From assembly GCF_029690045.1 (NCBI RefSeq), contig NZ_CP121464.1, positions 5,208,001 to 5,272,000 of the forward strand: 64,000 nucleotides of DNA. The letters run 5' to 3'. Source of the DNA: Janthinobacterium rivuli. Lineage in GTDB: Bacteria; Pseudomonadota; Gammaproteobacteria; Burkholderiales; Burkholderiaceae_D. The translations under genes were made by a program, and so were the position numbers. Below are positions 1-7,704 of the stretch, in pieces; the stretch's first letter is position 1, and each line of letters opens with the position of its first letter. The notes beneath the pieces were generated by a model, which worked only from the letters and a program-made list of their open reading frames with translations, was not told where the DNA came from and made no database searches.

Positions 1-341
1 ATACTTCCCGTTTCATCGTATTTTTCCACTTCCACCATTTTTTCTTTAATAATATGTTTTAGTCCATCCGGCATATCCCACCGCACCAGCACCATCATTC
101 CCGGATACCACGCTCTCGGAATGGAGGCACAGCAAACTTCAGGTCCTCCCGCTCCCCATCTGGCCATATTGGCACCTCCGGCTCCATCCACCGACGCGGA
201 GTAAATAAAATTCCCGGTATGGTTCACAATACCCACCTGCGCTATCGCGGTAGGACCTGGGCCGGCTTCCTCGACCTGCCTGGCCTTGAACGCACAGCCG
301 CTCAGCAGCAAAGCAGCGCCAAGATACATAATCCATTTCAT
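1..341 (-). CDS. DUF3304 lipoprotein, putative Tle1 immunity protein (copy 1, cut by window start)
   Basis: The gene starts at ATG 341, preceded by an AAGGTG ribosome site, and stays open to base 1, so its 3' end lies outside. The N-terminus is a lipoprotein signal with lipobox LLSGC, followed by small residues, so outer-membrane anchoring is likely. The mature part carries the VGIVNHTG start, a GAGGAN loop and the CCASIPRAW segment shared with the other DUF3304 proteins here. DUF3304 proteins often sit next to DUF2235/Tle1 phospholipases, so a periplasmic immunity role against Tle1 is inferred, not shown. The gene is the third copy of a 600-bp repeat that includes the two downstream-numbered copies at 488 and 1088. 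Confidence 0.75.
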   Translation of the reverse strand, partial: MKWIMYLGAALLLSGCAFKARQVEEAGPGPTAIAQVGIVNHTGNFIYSASVDGAGGANMARWGAGGPEVCCASIPRAWYPGMMVLVRWDMPDGLKHIIKEKMVEVEKYDETGS

Positions 342-432
342 GATTTTCACCTTGCAAAAAATGCCACGTCGCTTTTCACTTTACCGCCACATACGGCAAT
401 AGAAAATAGGGGGATGCCCATGCGTGGATGCT

Positions 433-483
433 TCAAGAAAAAGTGCTCGGAAGCGGTCCAGAAATGGAAATTTTATCGATCAT
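433..483 (-). pseudogene. 16-codon remnant of a Tle1 start (left repeat, unit 2)
   Basis: Four bases after the stop of the DUF3304 lipoprotein gene at 488, an ATG at 483 opens a frame of 16 codons beginning MIDKISISGPLP and ends in TGA. The complete Tle1 at 8763-10934 starts at the same distance from its own lipoprotein gene with MISETPNSAPFP. I therefore read this as the leftover 5' tip of a deleted Tle1 gene. The remaining sequence up to the next lipoprotein gene (342-432) is noncoding. The same remnant occurs 600 bp away at 1033-1083. Confidence 0.5.
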
Positions 484-487
484 CTTA

Positions 488-940
488 TCAAGGAAGATTG
501 GCAGGTTTTTCGGAGTGAAGAATAGGATGAATTTTGCTAGGCCCTCCAGCATTTGACACAACCACTCTCACCTCGTCATTCTCAAAAAAATGCATATAAA
601 TATCTCCTGGTCTATCATATTTTTCCACTTCCACCATTTTTTCTTTGACAACGTCGGTATGCCCCTCAGGCATATTCCACCGCACCAGGACTTTCATACC
701 CGGATGCCACACACGAGGAATGGATGCGCAGCAAATATTGGCAAGTCCCGCCCCCCATCTGGCCATATTCCCCCCTCCCGCCCCATCCACCGATGCGGAA
801 TAAATATACTTCCCCGTATGATTGACAATACCCACCTGCGCCGTCGCGGTAGGACTTGGGCTAGCTTCCTCAAGCTGCCGGGCCTTGAGAGCACAACCGC
901 TCAGCAGCAAGGCAGTGGCAAGATAAATAATCCATTTCAT
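488..940 (-). CDS. DUF3304 lipoprotein, putative Tle1 immunity protein (copy 2)
   Basis: This 150-residue protein starts at ATG 940 (MKWIIYL). An upstream in-frame start exists but would place 32 residues before the signal peptide. The lipobox LLLSGC puts the lipidated Cys at residue 16. The mature domain has IVNHTGKYIYS, a GAGGGN loop and CCASIPRVW. It has the most diverged middle of the left-hand lipoproteins (for example ANICCAS and GHTDVVKEK) and ends in HPILHSEKPANLP. It lies in a 600-bp tandem repeat and is followed by a 16-codon Tle1 remnant. Its role as a periplasmic immunity lipoprotein is inferred from family and context. Confidence 0.8.
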   Translation of the reverse strand: MKWIIYLATALLLSGCALKARQLEEASPSPTATAQVGIVNHTGKYIYSASVDGAGGGNMARWGAGLANICCASIPRVWHPGMKVLVRWNMPEGHTDVVKEKMVEVEKYDRPGDIYMHFFENDEVRVVVSNAGGPSKIHPILHSEKPANLP

Positions 941-1032
941 GATTTTCACCTTGCAAAAAATACTACGTTGTTTTTCTACTTTACTGCCATATACGGCAAT
1001 AGAAAATAGGGGACTGTCCACACGTGGATGCT

Positions 1033-1083
1033 TCAAGAAAAAGTGCTCGGAAGCGGTCCAGAAATGGAAATTTTATCGATCAT
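1033..1083 (-). pseudogene. 16-codon remnant of a Tle1 start (left repeat, unit 1)
   Basis: The frame from ATG 1083 to TGA 1033 encodes MIDKISISGPLP plus four residues, just after the stop of the DUF3304 lipoprotein at 1088. It is the same as the copy at 433-483. Its position and sequence match the first codons of the full Tle1 gene that follows the homologous lipoprotein gene at 10939. It is probably a truncated effector start and not a functional peptide gene. Bases 941-1032 are noncoding repeat. Confidence 0.5.
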
Positions 1084-1087
1084 CCTA

Positions 1088-1540
1088 TCAAGGAAGATTG
1101 GCAGGTTTTCCGGAGTGAAGAATAGGATGAGTTTTTGCCCCCCCTCCAGCATTTGACACGACAACCCTCACCTTATCATTGGGGAAGAAATGCATATAGA
1201 TATCGCCAGGCTCATCGTATTTTTCCACTTCCACCATTTTTTCTTTAATAATATGTTTTAGTCCATCCGGCATATCCCACCGCACCAGCACCATCATTCC
1301 CGGATACCACACTCTCGGGATAGAGGCGCAGCAAACTTCGGCTCCCCCCGCTCCCCATCTGGCCATATTGGCTCCTCCCGCCCCATCCACCGATGCGGAA
1401 TAAATATACTTCCCCGTATGGTTCACAATACCCACCTGCGCCGTCGCGGTAGGACTTGGGCCGGCTTGCTCAACCTGCCTGACCTTGAAGGCACAGCCGC
1501 TCAACAGCAAGGCAGCGCCAAGATACATAATCCATTTCAT
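1088..1540 (-). CDS. DUF3304 lipoprotein, putative Tle1 immunity protein (copy 3)
   Basis: This 150-residue lipoprotein starts at ATG 1540 (MKWIMYLG), with the lipobox LLLSGC. The mature part carries IVNHTGKYIYS, GAGGAN, CCASIPRVWYPGM and the end HPILHSGKPANLP. It is nearly identical to the lipoprotein at 10939-11391, and the match continues upstream into the truncated DUF4123 gene, so the block is a recent duplication. Within the left cluster it is the first of three 600-bp units. Immunity to a Tle1 phospholipase is the likely role, inferred from the homologous copy that directly precedes an intact Tle1. Confidence 0.82.
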   Translation of the reverse strand: MKWIMYLGAALLLSGCAFKVRQVEQAGPSPTATAQVGIVNHTGKYIYSASVDGAGGANMARWGAGGAEVCCASIPRVWYPGMMVLVRWDMPDGLKHIIKEKMVEVEKYDEPGDIYMHFFPNDKVRVVVSNAGGGAKTHPILHSGKPANLP

Positions 1541-1937
1541 GATTTTCCTTTTATCAAAGTAAGCAGTTGAATGAAGAAGGCTAGGCAGCCGAGCACGCCT
1601 GCCAGAAATCGTCGGGCAGCGTGTCGAGCTCGGACAGGTAATTCGCACCCTGGCGCGTGCGCCGCAACAGGCTGGCCATCGCAGGATGCAAGGTGAAATC
1701 ATCGGCCAGCATCAAGGCCAGGGCGCTGAAATGCTGACGCTGGCCAGCCGCCTCGATGCCGCTGGCGTTTGCCACAAACAAATGACGCGCCACGCGCGCG
1801 TGGCACTGGGCCGGAGTACCGGAATGAAACAGGTCCGGCTGCACATCATGCAGATTGGCAAGGATGGCGTCGGCTTCGGCGCTATCCACCAGGGCGGCGA
1901 AGGCGGCGTCGCCGAGGGGGAATTTATCAAACTCCGC
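1091..1937. repeat. Near-identical direct duplication of 10942-11788
   Basis: The segment covers a whole DUF3304 lipoprotein gene, its upstream gap and the last third of a DUF4123 adaptor gene. It aligns without interruption to 10942-11788. On the high-coordinate side the match stops abruptly inside the DUF4123 reading frame, after ACTCCGC at 1937 versus 11788. This marks the recombination junction that placed a second lipoprotein cluster downstream of the Tle1 at 1973-3955. The exact low-coordinate limit is less clear, because the DUF3304 family is itself repetitive. Confidence 0.8.
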
Positions 1938-1958
1938 CGGGGCGCACGGGTAGCTCAA
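1581..1958 (-). pseudogene. Truncated DUF4123 T6SS adaptor (C-terminal third only)
   Basis: The frame matches the last ~118 residues of the DUF4123 protein at 11432-12361 almost exactly, from [13 protein letters not shown] to DDFWQACSAA, with R changed to C near the end. The preceding two thirds are missing, and the few codons before the match (SYPCAP) have no counterpart. No good start exists, only a TTG at 1958. It lies right after the stop of the Tle1 gene (1973). It is a duplication scar and is unlikely to work as an adaptor, since the N-terminal DUF4123 fold is absent. Confidence 0.8.
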
Positions 1959-1972
1959 TGACCTAGCTTGAC

Positions 1973-3955
1973 TTACACCGTCTTCGCCCGCTCCACCGCA
2001 TCGGCAGATCTGTGATGGGCCATCGCGATACCGCGCTGTTCCTTGTGCAAAACAGGTAGCATGCCCGCATACTGAGCGCCCGACGGCTTGAAGGTATCCG
2101 ATCCCATGTAAATTGACCGGAAACGCAAATAGCCACCTCCCATGAGTTTACTCTCGCGTCCGCCCTTGTCCGGTTCGATCGCATCCATTTCATTTTCGGT
2201 GCCTTTGACAGCTTTGTATCGCAGCAATTGCTCTTTTTCCTTCGTGCTCAAATTATAGGGATTGAGCTTCCCAGGGTCTGCCTCCGGACCGCTCTCCCAG
2301 TCACGGGCTCGCTCTTCCTGCGCCACAAGCAATTCCAGCGCGTACCACAAGTCGGGAATGTCTTTCCCCAGCGGTTTGAACCACGCGCGCGAGTCATGCA
2401 CGAACTGCTCAAAAAAGTTGCTTACTTCGACGGGTGGTACCGGCTTATCCCAAAATTCAGCGATAGGTTCCCATTCGGGATTACGGGGCCGCCCTCTGCT
2501 GCTGGTCGTCCGCTGACCGGCGCGCCATTTTTCAAAGCTCGCAACCTCTTCTTCCAGCTCTTTGTCCGCCATCGTGAGATCAGTAAAATCAAATTTCCCG
2601 CTTTTATAGCTTGTTGCCAAATTCTTGACATTCGGTAAATTTCCCATCTTGCCTAGCATTTTCTTGTGCCACTGTATGTACAGCATATGCTGGAATTCCA
2701 TGATTCTATGTAGCCGCAATGAGGGTTCAGCGCCTTGCTGCGCATGGCAAAAGCCGATATACGCATTGAAGGTGGTTATAGTCCGCGGATTGATGTGAAA
2801 GGCCCGCTTCGTCGCTTCACTGGCCTCTTCCAGCTTCAGCGGCACCCCGGCCAGGCGGGCAGCCCGGTACATCGTGGCCAACGTAATGCGCGACATCAAA
2901 TCGCCGCCACTTGGATCTGTACCGCGCCCTTGTTCTTGCTGCAGATAGCCGCCTCCGATGTCCGAATGAACACCAGGAAAAACAATTTCCATACAATTAG
3001 GGGGAATATTGCCCAAGTGAGCAACGGAGTCCAAGGGAAAAGACCGGCGCACTTCATGCGCCGACACCAGATGCAGGCACTCGGTTGGCCCCGGTGACGT
3101 AGGTATTCTGAGCGACACTTCGGCGTCGGCCCAGCCACCATGTCCATCCACCATCCTGTTCGGGAGGGGTACTGAAGCCGCCAAGCCAACCGAAGCGACG
3201 GTATCGAACAGGCCCATGAAGTCGAAGGTCACCTCGATAGTGCCAATACTTAACTGGCGAGCCTTGACGCCCTTGCTAACGGTCAGTTGCGCATCGAGCT
3301 TGCATAACCAGATGAACCAGTTGGCAAACGAGCGCGCTTCGGCTGCGCCACGCGAGAAACCGAACATCGACACGAAGATATTGAGCACCTTGCCTTTATT
3401 GACGCTTTTCGCCGGCGCATCGGTTGGCACAAACGGCCGCAAATTGCTGTGCAACTTTTGCAAGGCCTGCGTGAAAGCGTTCACCAGCGCCTGTGAAGGC
3501 TGCACTTTGCTGGGCAAACTGAGCGTATTGAAGTCCTGTTTAAACGTCTTGTCATCCACCAGGGGAGCATCGGTATAATATCTGTGCACATTATTCAATG
3601 CTTCCACCAATGCCCAGATGATGCGATTTTCTCCCTTGTAGGCAAAGGCCAGGCCGCGCGCCCGGTCGCTGGTGAGAGCGCTAAATCCCTCTCCCGTATC
3701 GCCAACCTCGTCGAAACGCGTGCCCACTCCCGGAACGTAGGTGCGAAAGTAACTCTTGTGATATTTTGTCTCCAAGTCCGGCCACGCCTCGCTGCCATGC
3801 GTGTCTTTGCCCCCGGGAAATGCACGATACAAGCGCGCCACGTTGCTGTGCGAATGAAGCGGTACATCCCGCTTCATATTATTGTTGGTGCCGTCGAAGA
3901 AGAAGCCAAAAAACAGATTCGCATCGCATGAGGGGGAAATCCTGGGGCCGGACAT
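1973..3955 (-). CDS. DUF2235 / Tle1-type T6SS phospholipase effector (copy A)
   Basis: The 660-residue frame from ATG 3955 has the DUF2235 pattern: FFFDGTNNN at residues 18-26, the nucleophile elbow GFSRG at 199-203, FDTVASVG with Asp251, and PGVHSDIGGGY with His330. These give a credible Ser-Asp-His triad. Tle1 enzymes are delivered by T6SS to the target periplasm and cleave membrane phospholipids. The start is doubtful. The preceding DUF3304 gene (4071-4694) overlaps an ATG at 4074 whose frame encodes the usual N-terminus, but that frame is displaced by one base from this one after about 44 codons. The protein is therefore N-terminally shortened, made by frameshifting, or a recent pseudogene. 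A truncated DUF4123 follows. Confidence 0.8.
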   Translation of the reverse strand: MSGPRISPSCDANLFFGFFFDGTNNNMKRDVPLHSHSNVARLYRAFPGGKDTHGSEAWPDLETKYHKSYFRTYVPGVGTRFDEVGDTGEGFSALTSDRARGLAFAYKGENRIIWALVEALNNVHRYYTDAPLVDDKTFKQDFNTLSLPSKVQPSQALVNAFTQALQKLHSNLRPFVPTDAPAKSVNKGKVLNIFVSMFGFSRGAAEARSFANWFIWLCKLDAQLTVSKGVKARQLSIGTIEVTFDFMGLFDTVASVGLAASVPLPNRMVDGHGGWADAEVSLRIPTSPGPTECLHLVSAHEVRRSFPLDSVAHLGNIPPNCMEIVFPGVHSDIGGGYLQQEQGRGTDPSGGDLMSRITLATMYRAARLAGVPLKLEEASEATKRAFHINPRTITTFNAYIGFCHAQQGAEPSLRLHRIMEFQHMLYIQWHKKMLGKMGNLPNVKNLATSYKSGKFDFTDLTMADKELEEEVASFEKWRAGQRTTSSRGRPRNPEWEPIAEFWDKPVPPVEVSNFFEQFVHDSRAWFKPLGKDIPDLWYALELLVAQEERARDWESGPEADPGKLNPYNLSTKEKEQLLRYKAVKGTENEMDAIEPDKGGRESKLMGGGYLRFRSIYMGSDTFKPSGAQYAGMLPVLHKEQRGIAMAHHRSADAVERAKTV

Positions 3956-4074
3956 TCCCTTTTTTTGACTAAATCACCCAATATTTTCAGTTCTATCTCA
4001 TCATCAAAAAATTTAGCTGAATCTGCTGGTTCATTTTTCTCAGCAGAATAAATAGTGGCCAAAAATGCAGTCAT
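3874..4074 (-). pseudogene. Out-of-frame N-terminal segment of Tle1 copy A
   Basis: From ATG 4074, overlapping the DUF3304 stop by 4 nt, the frame encodes MTAFLATIYSAEKNEP and continues to RECPAPGFPP. This is homologous to the N-terminus of the Tle1 remnants at 5075, 6073 and 8075. It then reads HAMRICF instead of PCDANLFF and soon stops. Compared with the other copies, one base is missing near 3932. A run of seven A on the coding strand (near 3959-3965) lies inside the window where a -1 shift would join this segment to the main Tle1 frame. Confidence 0.65.
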
Positions 4075-4694
4075 GGATGCATTCCCTCAAGGCTCTGAAT
4101 GAGTTTCTTCTTATACTCAATTACATCCTTTAATTCATCAATTTCAGTGACCGTCATCTTATTACTATTACGTGCCAATCCTTTTTCCATAGTATCTAAC
4201 CATTTTTTTTCCAATTCTATTTTTGCTTTACGACGCTGTGTCCGATACTCCTTCGTCGCTACCGGATACCCCTTGATTTTCCCCGGCCACTCCGGCAAGC
4301 TCGGTCCGTAATGCGACACAACGGCTCCCACGCTGCCATCTTCGTAGACGATCAGCCAGATATCACCGGCCTTCCCATTCGGATACGGCGGGATGCTGAC
4401 CGTCTCGCGATGCAGGGTCGGGTCCGGGTAAAACTGATAGGCCACCACCACATTCAACTCCGCATGCCACTTTTCCGGCACGCTGAAACAGCATATCGTG
4501 CCCCCCTGCCCATATGGATCGATCGAATCGCCACCGCCGCCGCTGTTGGTATTGCCCGGATTTTCAACCGCGATGTAGTTGACTTCGCGCGAAGAATAAT
4601 TCAGCACCTGGATGCTCGCGGCCATGACGACGCCGGGTAAGCATGCGGCCAGCAAAAGGCCTCGCAATAGTTGCCTCTTGAGTAACGCACTCAT
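4071..4694 (-). CDS. Secreted DUF3304 protein, putative Tle1 immunity (array unit A)
   Basis: This 207-residue protein starts at ATG 4694 with a GGGGGAA ribosome site. It has a Sec signal peptide ending near VVMAAS and no lipobox Cys, so it should be a soluble periplasmic protein. The core carries NYSSREVNYIAVE, the GGGGDS loop and CCFSVPEKWHA, which correspond to the CCASIPRVW region of the lipoprotein copies. After TKEYR comes a charged, probably helical or coiled-coil tail of about 55 residues (IELEKKWLDTMEKG...), different in every array copy. Of the five units this one is the most diverged in the core and the only one followed by a long Tle1 frame. Confidence 0.8.
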   Translation of the reverse strand: MSALLKRQLLRGLLLAACLPGVVMAASIQVLNYSSREVNYIAVENPGNTNSGGGGDSIDPYGQGGTICCFSVPEKWHAELNVVVAYQFYPDPTLHRETVSIPPYPNGKAGDIWLIVYEDGSVGAVVSHYGPSLPEWPGKIKGYPVATKEYRTQRRKAKIELEKKWLDTMEKGLARNSNKMTVTEIDELKDVIEYKKKLIQSLEGMHP

Positions 4695-4703
4695 GGTTTC
4701 CCC

Positions 4704-5075
4704 CTATGTATCAATGCCAAGACTCAGAGCGCGTGCCTTGGCGCCATTGCTAACGGTAAGTTGCGTATCCAGTTTGCATAGCCTGGCGTCACTGCCATGC
4801 GTATCTTTACCGCCGGAAAATGCACGATACAAGCGCGCCACGTTGCTGTGCGAGTGAAACGCCACATCCCGCTCCATATTATTGTTGGTGCCGTCGAAGA
4901 AGAAACCGAAAAATAGATTGACATCACATGGCGGAGGGAAGCCTGGAAGTGGGCATTCACGAGCTTTGAAAAATTTCACAATTTCTTTCATCTCACCAGT
5001 TCCGTCAAAAAAACGGTCTTTGTCAGATGGATCAGTTTTATCAACAGAATAGCTTTCAGCTAAAAAAGCAGTCAT
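4704..5075 (-). pseudogene. Internally deleted Tle1 remnant (unit B, frame intact)
   Basis: The frame of 123 codons starts at ATG 5075, overlapping the DUF3304 stop by 4 nt. It reads MTAFLAESYSVDK through RECPLPGFPPPC, then FFFDGTNNNMERD to KDTHGSDA. It jumps straight to RLCKLDTQLTVSNG and ends at LSLGIDT. In the long Tle1 the two halves lie about 159 residues apart, so the GFSRG elbow is gone, and everything after the second half (about 420 residues, with the other catalytic residues) is also missing. It stops 9 bases before the next DUF3304 start. It could still be translated, but it cannot be a lipase. Confidence 0.82.
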
Positions 5076-5692
5076 GGTTTTCCTTCCAGACTTTGGATGA
5101 GTTTTCTTTGGAATTCAATAATTTCTTGAGTCTCCTTTATATCTTCAACTGACAAAATATTGATGTCACGTAACAACACCCTTTCCAACGTAAGTAAGGT
5201 CGCTTTTTCCCTCTTCAATTTTTGTCTGCGACGCTCATCCCGATACTCCTTCGTCGGCACCGGATACCCCTTGATTTTCCCCGGCCACTCCGGTCGGCTC
5301 GGTCCGTAATGCGACACCACGGCTCCCACGCTGCCATCTTCATAGACGATCAGCCAGATATCACCTCCCTTCCCATCCGGATACGATGGAACACTGACCG
5401 TCTCGCGATGAAAGGTTGGGTCCGGGGACAACTGATAGACCACCACCACCTTCAAATCCGCATGCCACTTTTCCGGCACGCTGAAACAGCATATCGATCC
5501 GCCCTGCCCGTATGGACGGATCGAATCGCCACCGCCGCCGCTGTTGGTATTGCCAGGATTTTCAACCGCGATGTAATCGACTTCTCGCGAAGAATAATTC
5601 AGCACCTGGATGCTCGCGGCCATGACGACGCCGGGTAAGCATGCGGCCAGCAAAAGGCCTCGCAATAGTTGCCTCTTGAGTAACGCACTCAT
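5072..5692 (-). CDS. Secreted DUF3304 protein, putative Tle1 immunity (array unit B)
   Basis: This protein of 206 residues starts at ATG 5692. Its signal peptide MSALLKRQLLRGLLLAACL is identical to unit A, with cleavage near VVMAAS. The core has NYSSREVDYIAVE, GGGGDSIRPYGQGG and CCFSVPEKWHADL. The tail after TKEYRDERRR is KLKREKATLLTLERVLLR and ends IIEFQRKLIQSLEGKP, a likely amphipathic helix. Upstream is the end of a Tle1 remnant, and downstream the next remnant overlaps by ATGA. An immunity function is inferred from Tle1 linkage. The high core identity with units C-E suggests recent duplication or gene conversion. Confidence 0.82.
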   Translation of the reverse strand: MSALLKRQLLRGLLLAACLPGVVMAASIQVLNYSSREVDYIAVENPGNTNSGGGGDSIRPYGQGGSICCFSVPEKWHADLKVVVVYQLSPDPTFHRETVSVPSYPDGKGGDIWLIVYEDGSVGAVVSHYGPSRPEWPGKIKGYPVPTKEYRDERRRQKLKREKATLLTLERVLLRDINILSVEDIKETQEIIEFQRKLIQSLEGKP

Positions 5693-5701
5693 GGTTTCCC
5701 C

Positions 5702-6073
5702 CTATGTATCAATGCCAAGACTCAGAGCGCGTGCCTTGGCGCCATTGCTAACGGTCAGTTGCGTATCCAGTTTGCATAGCCTGGCGTCACTGCCATGCGT
5801 ATCTTTACCGCCGGAAAATGCACGATACAAGCGCGCCACGTTGCTGTGCGAGTGAAACGCCACATCCCGCTCCATATTATTGTTGGTACCGTCGAAGAAG
5901 AAACCGAAAAACAGATTGACATCACATGGCGGAGGGAAACCTGGAAGTGGACACTCACGCGCCTTCATGAATTTTATAATTCTATCCATTTCATCTATTC
6001 CGTCAAAAAAACGGTCTTTATCAGATGGATCATTTTTATCTACAGAATAGCTTTTGGCTAAAAAAGCAATCAT
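5702..6073 (-). pseudogene. Internally deleted Tle1 remnant (unit C, frame intact)
   Basis: The remnant has 123 codons from ATG 6073. From CPLPGFPPPCDVNLFFGF to LSLGIDT it is essentially the same as the remnant at 4704-5075, including the fusion GSDA-RLCKLD that marks the deletion. The first ~45 codons differ (MIAFLAKSYSVDKNDP, GIDEMDRIIKFMKA). The catalytic region is absent. It overlaps the DUF3304 stop at 6070 by 4 nt and ends 9 nt before the DUF3304 start at 5692, so it could be translationally coupled. Confidence 0.82.
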
Positions 6074-6690
6074 GGATTTCCTTCCAAGCTTTGGATGACT
6101 TTTTTCTGAAACTCAATGATTTCCTGAATCTCCTTTACCTTCTCATCTGGCAAAGAATTCCCTCTAAGCAACAGTCCTCTTTCCACCGTAAGTAAGCTAG
6201 CTTTTTCTCTCTTCAATTTCTGCTTACGACGCTCATCCCGATACTCCTTCGTCGGCACCGGATACCCCTTGATTTTTCCCGGCCACTCCGGTCGGCTCGG
6301 TCCGTAAAGCGACACCACGGCTCCCACGCTGCCATCTTCATAGACGATCAGCCAGATATCGCCCGCCTTCCCATCCGGATACTGTGGAACACTGACCGTC
6401 TCGCGATGAAAGGTCGGGTCCGGGGACAACTGATAGACCACCACCACCTTCAAATCCGCATGCCACTTTTCCGGCACGGTGAAACAGCATATCGATCCGC
6501 CCTGCCCGTATGGACGGATCGAATCGCCACCGCCGCCGCTGTTGGTATTGCCAGGATTTTCAACCGCGATGTAATCGACTTCGCGCGAAGAATAATTCAG
6601 CGCCTGAATACTCGCGGCCATGGCGACGCCGGGTAAGCATATGGCCAGCAAAAGCCCTCGCCATAGTTGGCTCTTGAGTAAGGTATTCAT
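6070..6690 (-). CDS. Secreted DUF3304 protein, putative Tle1 immunity (array unit C)
   Basis: This protein of 206 residues is read from ATG 6690 (MNTLLKSQLWRGLL), which follows an AGGG ribosome site. An upstream in-frame start (MALMHRDET) would add nine residues before the signal and is less likely. The signal cleavage region is VAMAAS. The core has NYSSREVDYIAVE, GGGGDSIRPYGQGG and CCFTVPEKWHADL. The tail starts KLKREKASLLTVERGLL and ends IIEFQKKVIQSLEGNP, related to but distinct from unit B. A periplasmic immunity role is inferred. Confidence 0.82.
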   Translation of the reverse strand: MNTLLKSQLWRGLLLAICLPGVAMAASIQALNYSSREVDYIAVENPGNTNSGGGGDSIRPYGQGGSICCFTVPEKWHADLKVVVVYQLSPDPTFHRETVSVPQYPDGKAGDIWLIVYEDGSVGAVVSLYGPSRPEWPGKIKGYPVPTKEYRDERRKQKLKREKASLLTVERGLLLRGNSLPDEKVKEIQEIIEFQKKVIQSLEGNP

Positions 6691-6700
6691 GGTTTCATCC

Positions 6701-7074
6701 CTATGCATCAATGCCAAGACTCAGAGCGCGTGCCTTGACGCCCTTACTAACGTTCAGTTGCGTATCCAGTTTGCATAGCTTGGCGTCACTGCCATGCGTG
6801 TCTTTATCACCTGAAAATGCACGATACAAACGCGCCACATTGCTATGAGCATGAAATGCCATATCCCGTTTCATATTATTATTGGTGCCGTCGAAAAAAA
6901 AAGCCGAAAAACAGATTGACATCACATGGCGGAGGGAAACCTGGAAATTGGCATTCACGATCCTTTGCAAAATCACCAAGAATTGGTTTTTCATTTTTCG
7001 CGCAAAAAAAAAACAATGAAATCAGGAGGATCATTTTTTATAGCTGGACAAATATCAACTAAAAAAGCAGTCAT
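6701..7074 (-). pseudogene. Frameshifted Tle1 remnant (unit D)
   Basis: The ATG at 7074 overlaps the DUF3304 stop by 4 nt and reads MTAFLVDICPAIKNDPPDF, then ends in a TGA after 27 codons. The rest of the remnant continues in other frames: AFFFDGTNNNMKRDMAFHAH to KDTHGSDAKLCKLD and LSLGIDA, stopping at 6701. A run of nine A at the FFFDGT position and another long A run near 7005-7015 mark the lesions. It has the same internal deletion as its sisters and is fully degenerate. Confidence 0.8.
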
Positions 7075-7694
7075 TTATCATTTTCCTCAAGAATATTAAT
7101 AAGCTTTTTACTATATTCAATTGCCCCCTTCAATCTCATCAACTCTACAGGAGTTAGGTCACTCACATCGCCATCTAATGCATTCTCCATAGAATGTAGA
7201 ACAGCCTTTTCTCTTTTTATTTTTTCCTTGCGGCGTTCATCCCGATACTCCTTCGTCGGCACCGGATACCCCTTGATTTTCCCCGGCCACTCCGGTCGGC
7301 TCGGTCCGTAAAGCGACACCACGGCTCCCACGCTGCCATCTTCATAGACGATCAGCCAGATATCGCCCGACTTCCCATCCGGATACTGTGGAACACTGAC
7401 CGTCTCGCGATGAAAGGTTGGGTCCGGGGACAACTGATAGACCACCACCACCTTCAAATCCGCATGCCACTTTTCCGGCACGCTGAAACAGCATATCGAT
7501 CCGCCCTGCCCGTATGGACGGATCGAATCGCCACCGCCGCCGCTGTTGGTATTGCCAGGATTTTCAACCGCGATGTAATCGACTTCTCGCGAAGAATAAT
7601 TCAGCGCCTGAATGCTCGCGGCCATGGCGACGCCGGGTAAGCATGCGGCCAGCAAAAGACCTCGCAATAGTTGTCTCTTGAGTAAGGTATTCAT
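7071..7694 (-). CDS. Secreted DUF3304 protein, putative Tle1 immunity (array unit D)
   Basis: This 207-residue protein starts at ATG 7694 (MNTLLKRQLLRGLL) behind an AGGG site. The signal peptide ends near VAMAAS, and the core is nearly identical to units B, C and E (GGGGDSIRPYGQGG, CCFSVPEKWHADL). The tail is the most divergent of the set: KIKREKAVLHSMENALDGDV and an end AIEYSKKLINILEENDK. The Tle1 remnant behind it is also the most decayed. Soluble periplasmic location and immunity function are inferred as for the other copies. Confidence 0.82.
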   Translation of the reverse strand: MNTLLKRQLLRGLLLAACLPGVAMAASIQALNYSSREVDYIAVENPGNTNSGGGGDSIRPYGQGGSICCFSVPEKWHADLKVVVVYQLSPDPTFHRETVSVPQYPDGKSGDIWLIVYEDGSVGAVVSLYGPSRPEWPGKIKGYPVPTKEYRDERRKEKIKREKAVLHSMENALDGDVSDLTPVELMRLKGAIEYSKKLINILEENDK

Positions 7695-7704
7695 GGTTTC
7701 ATCC

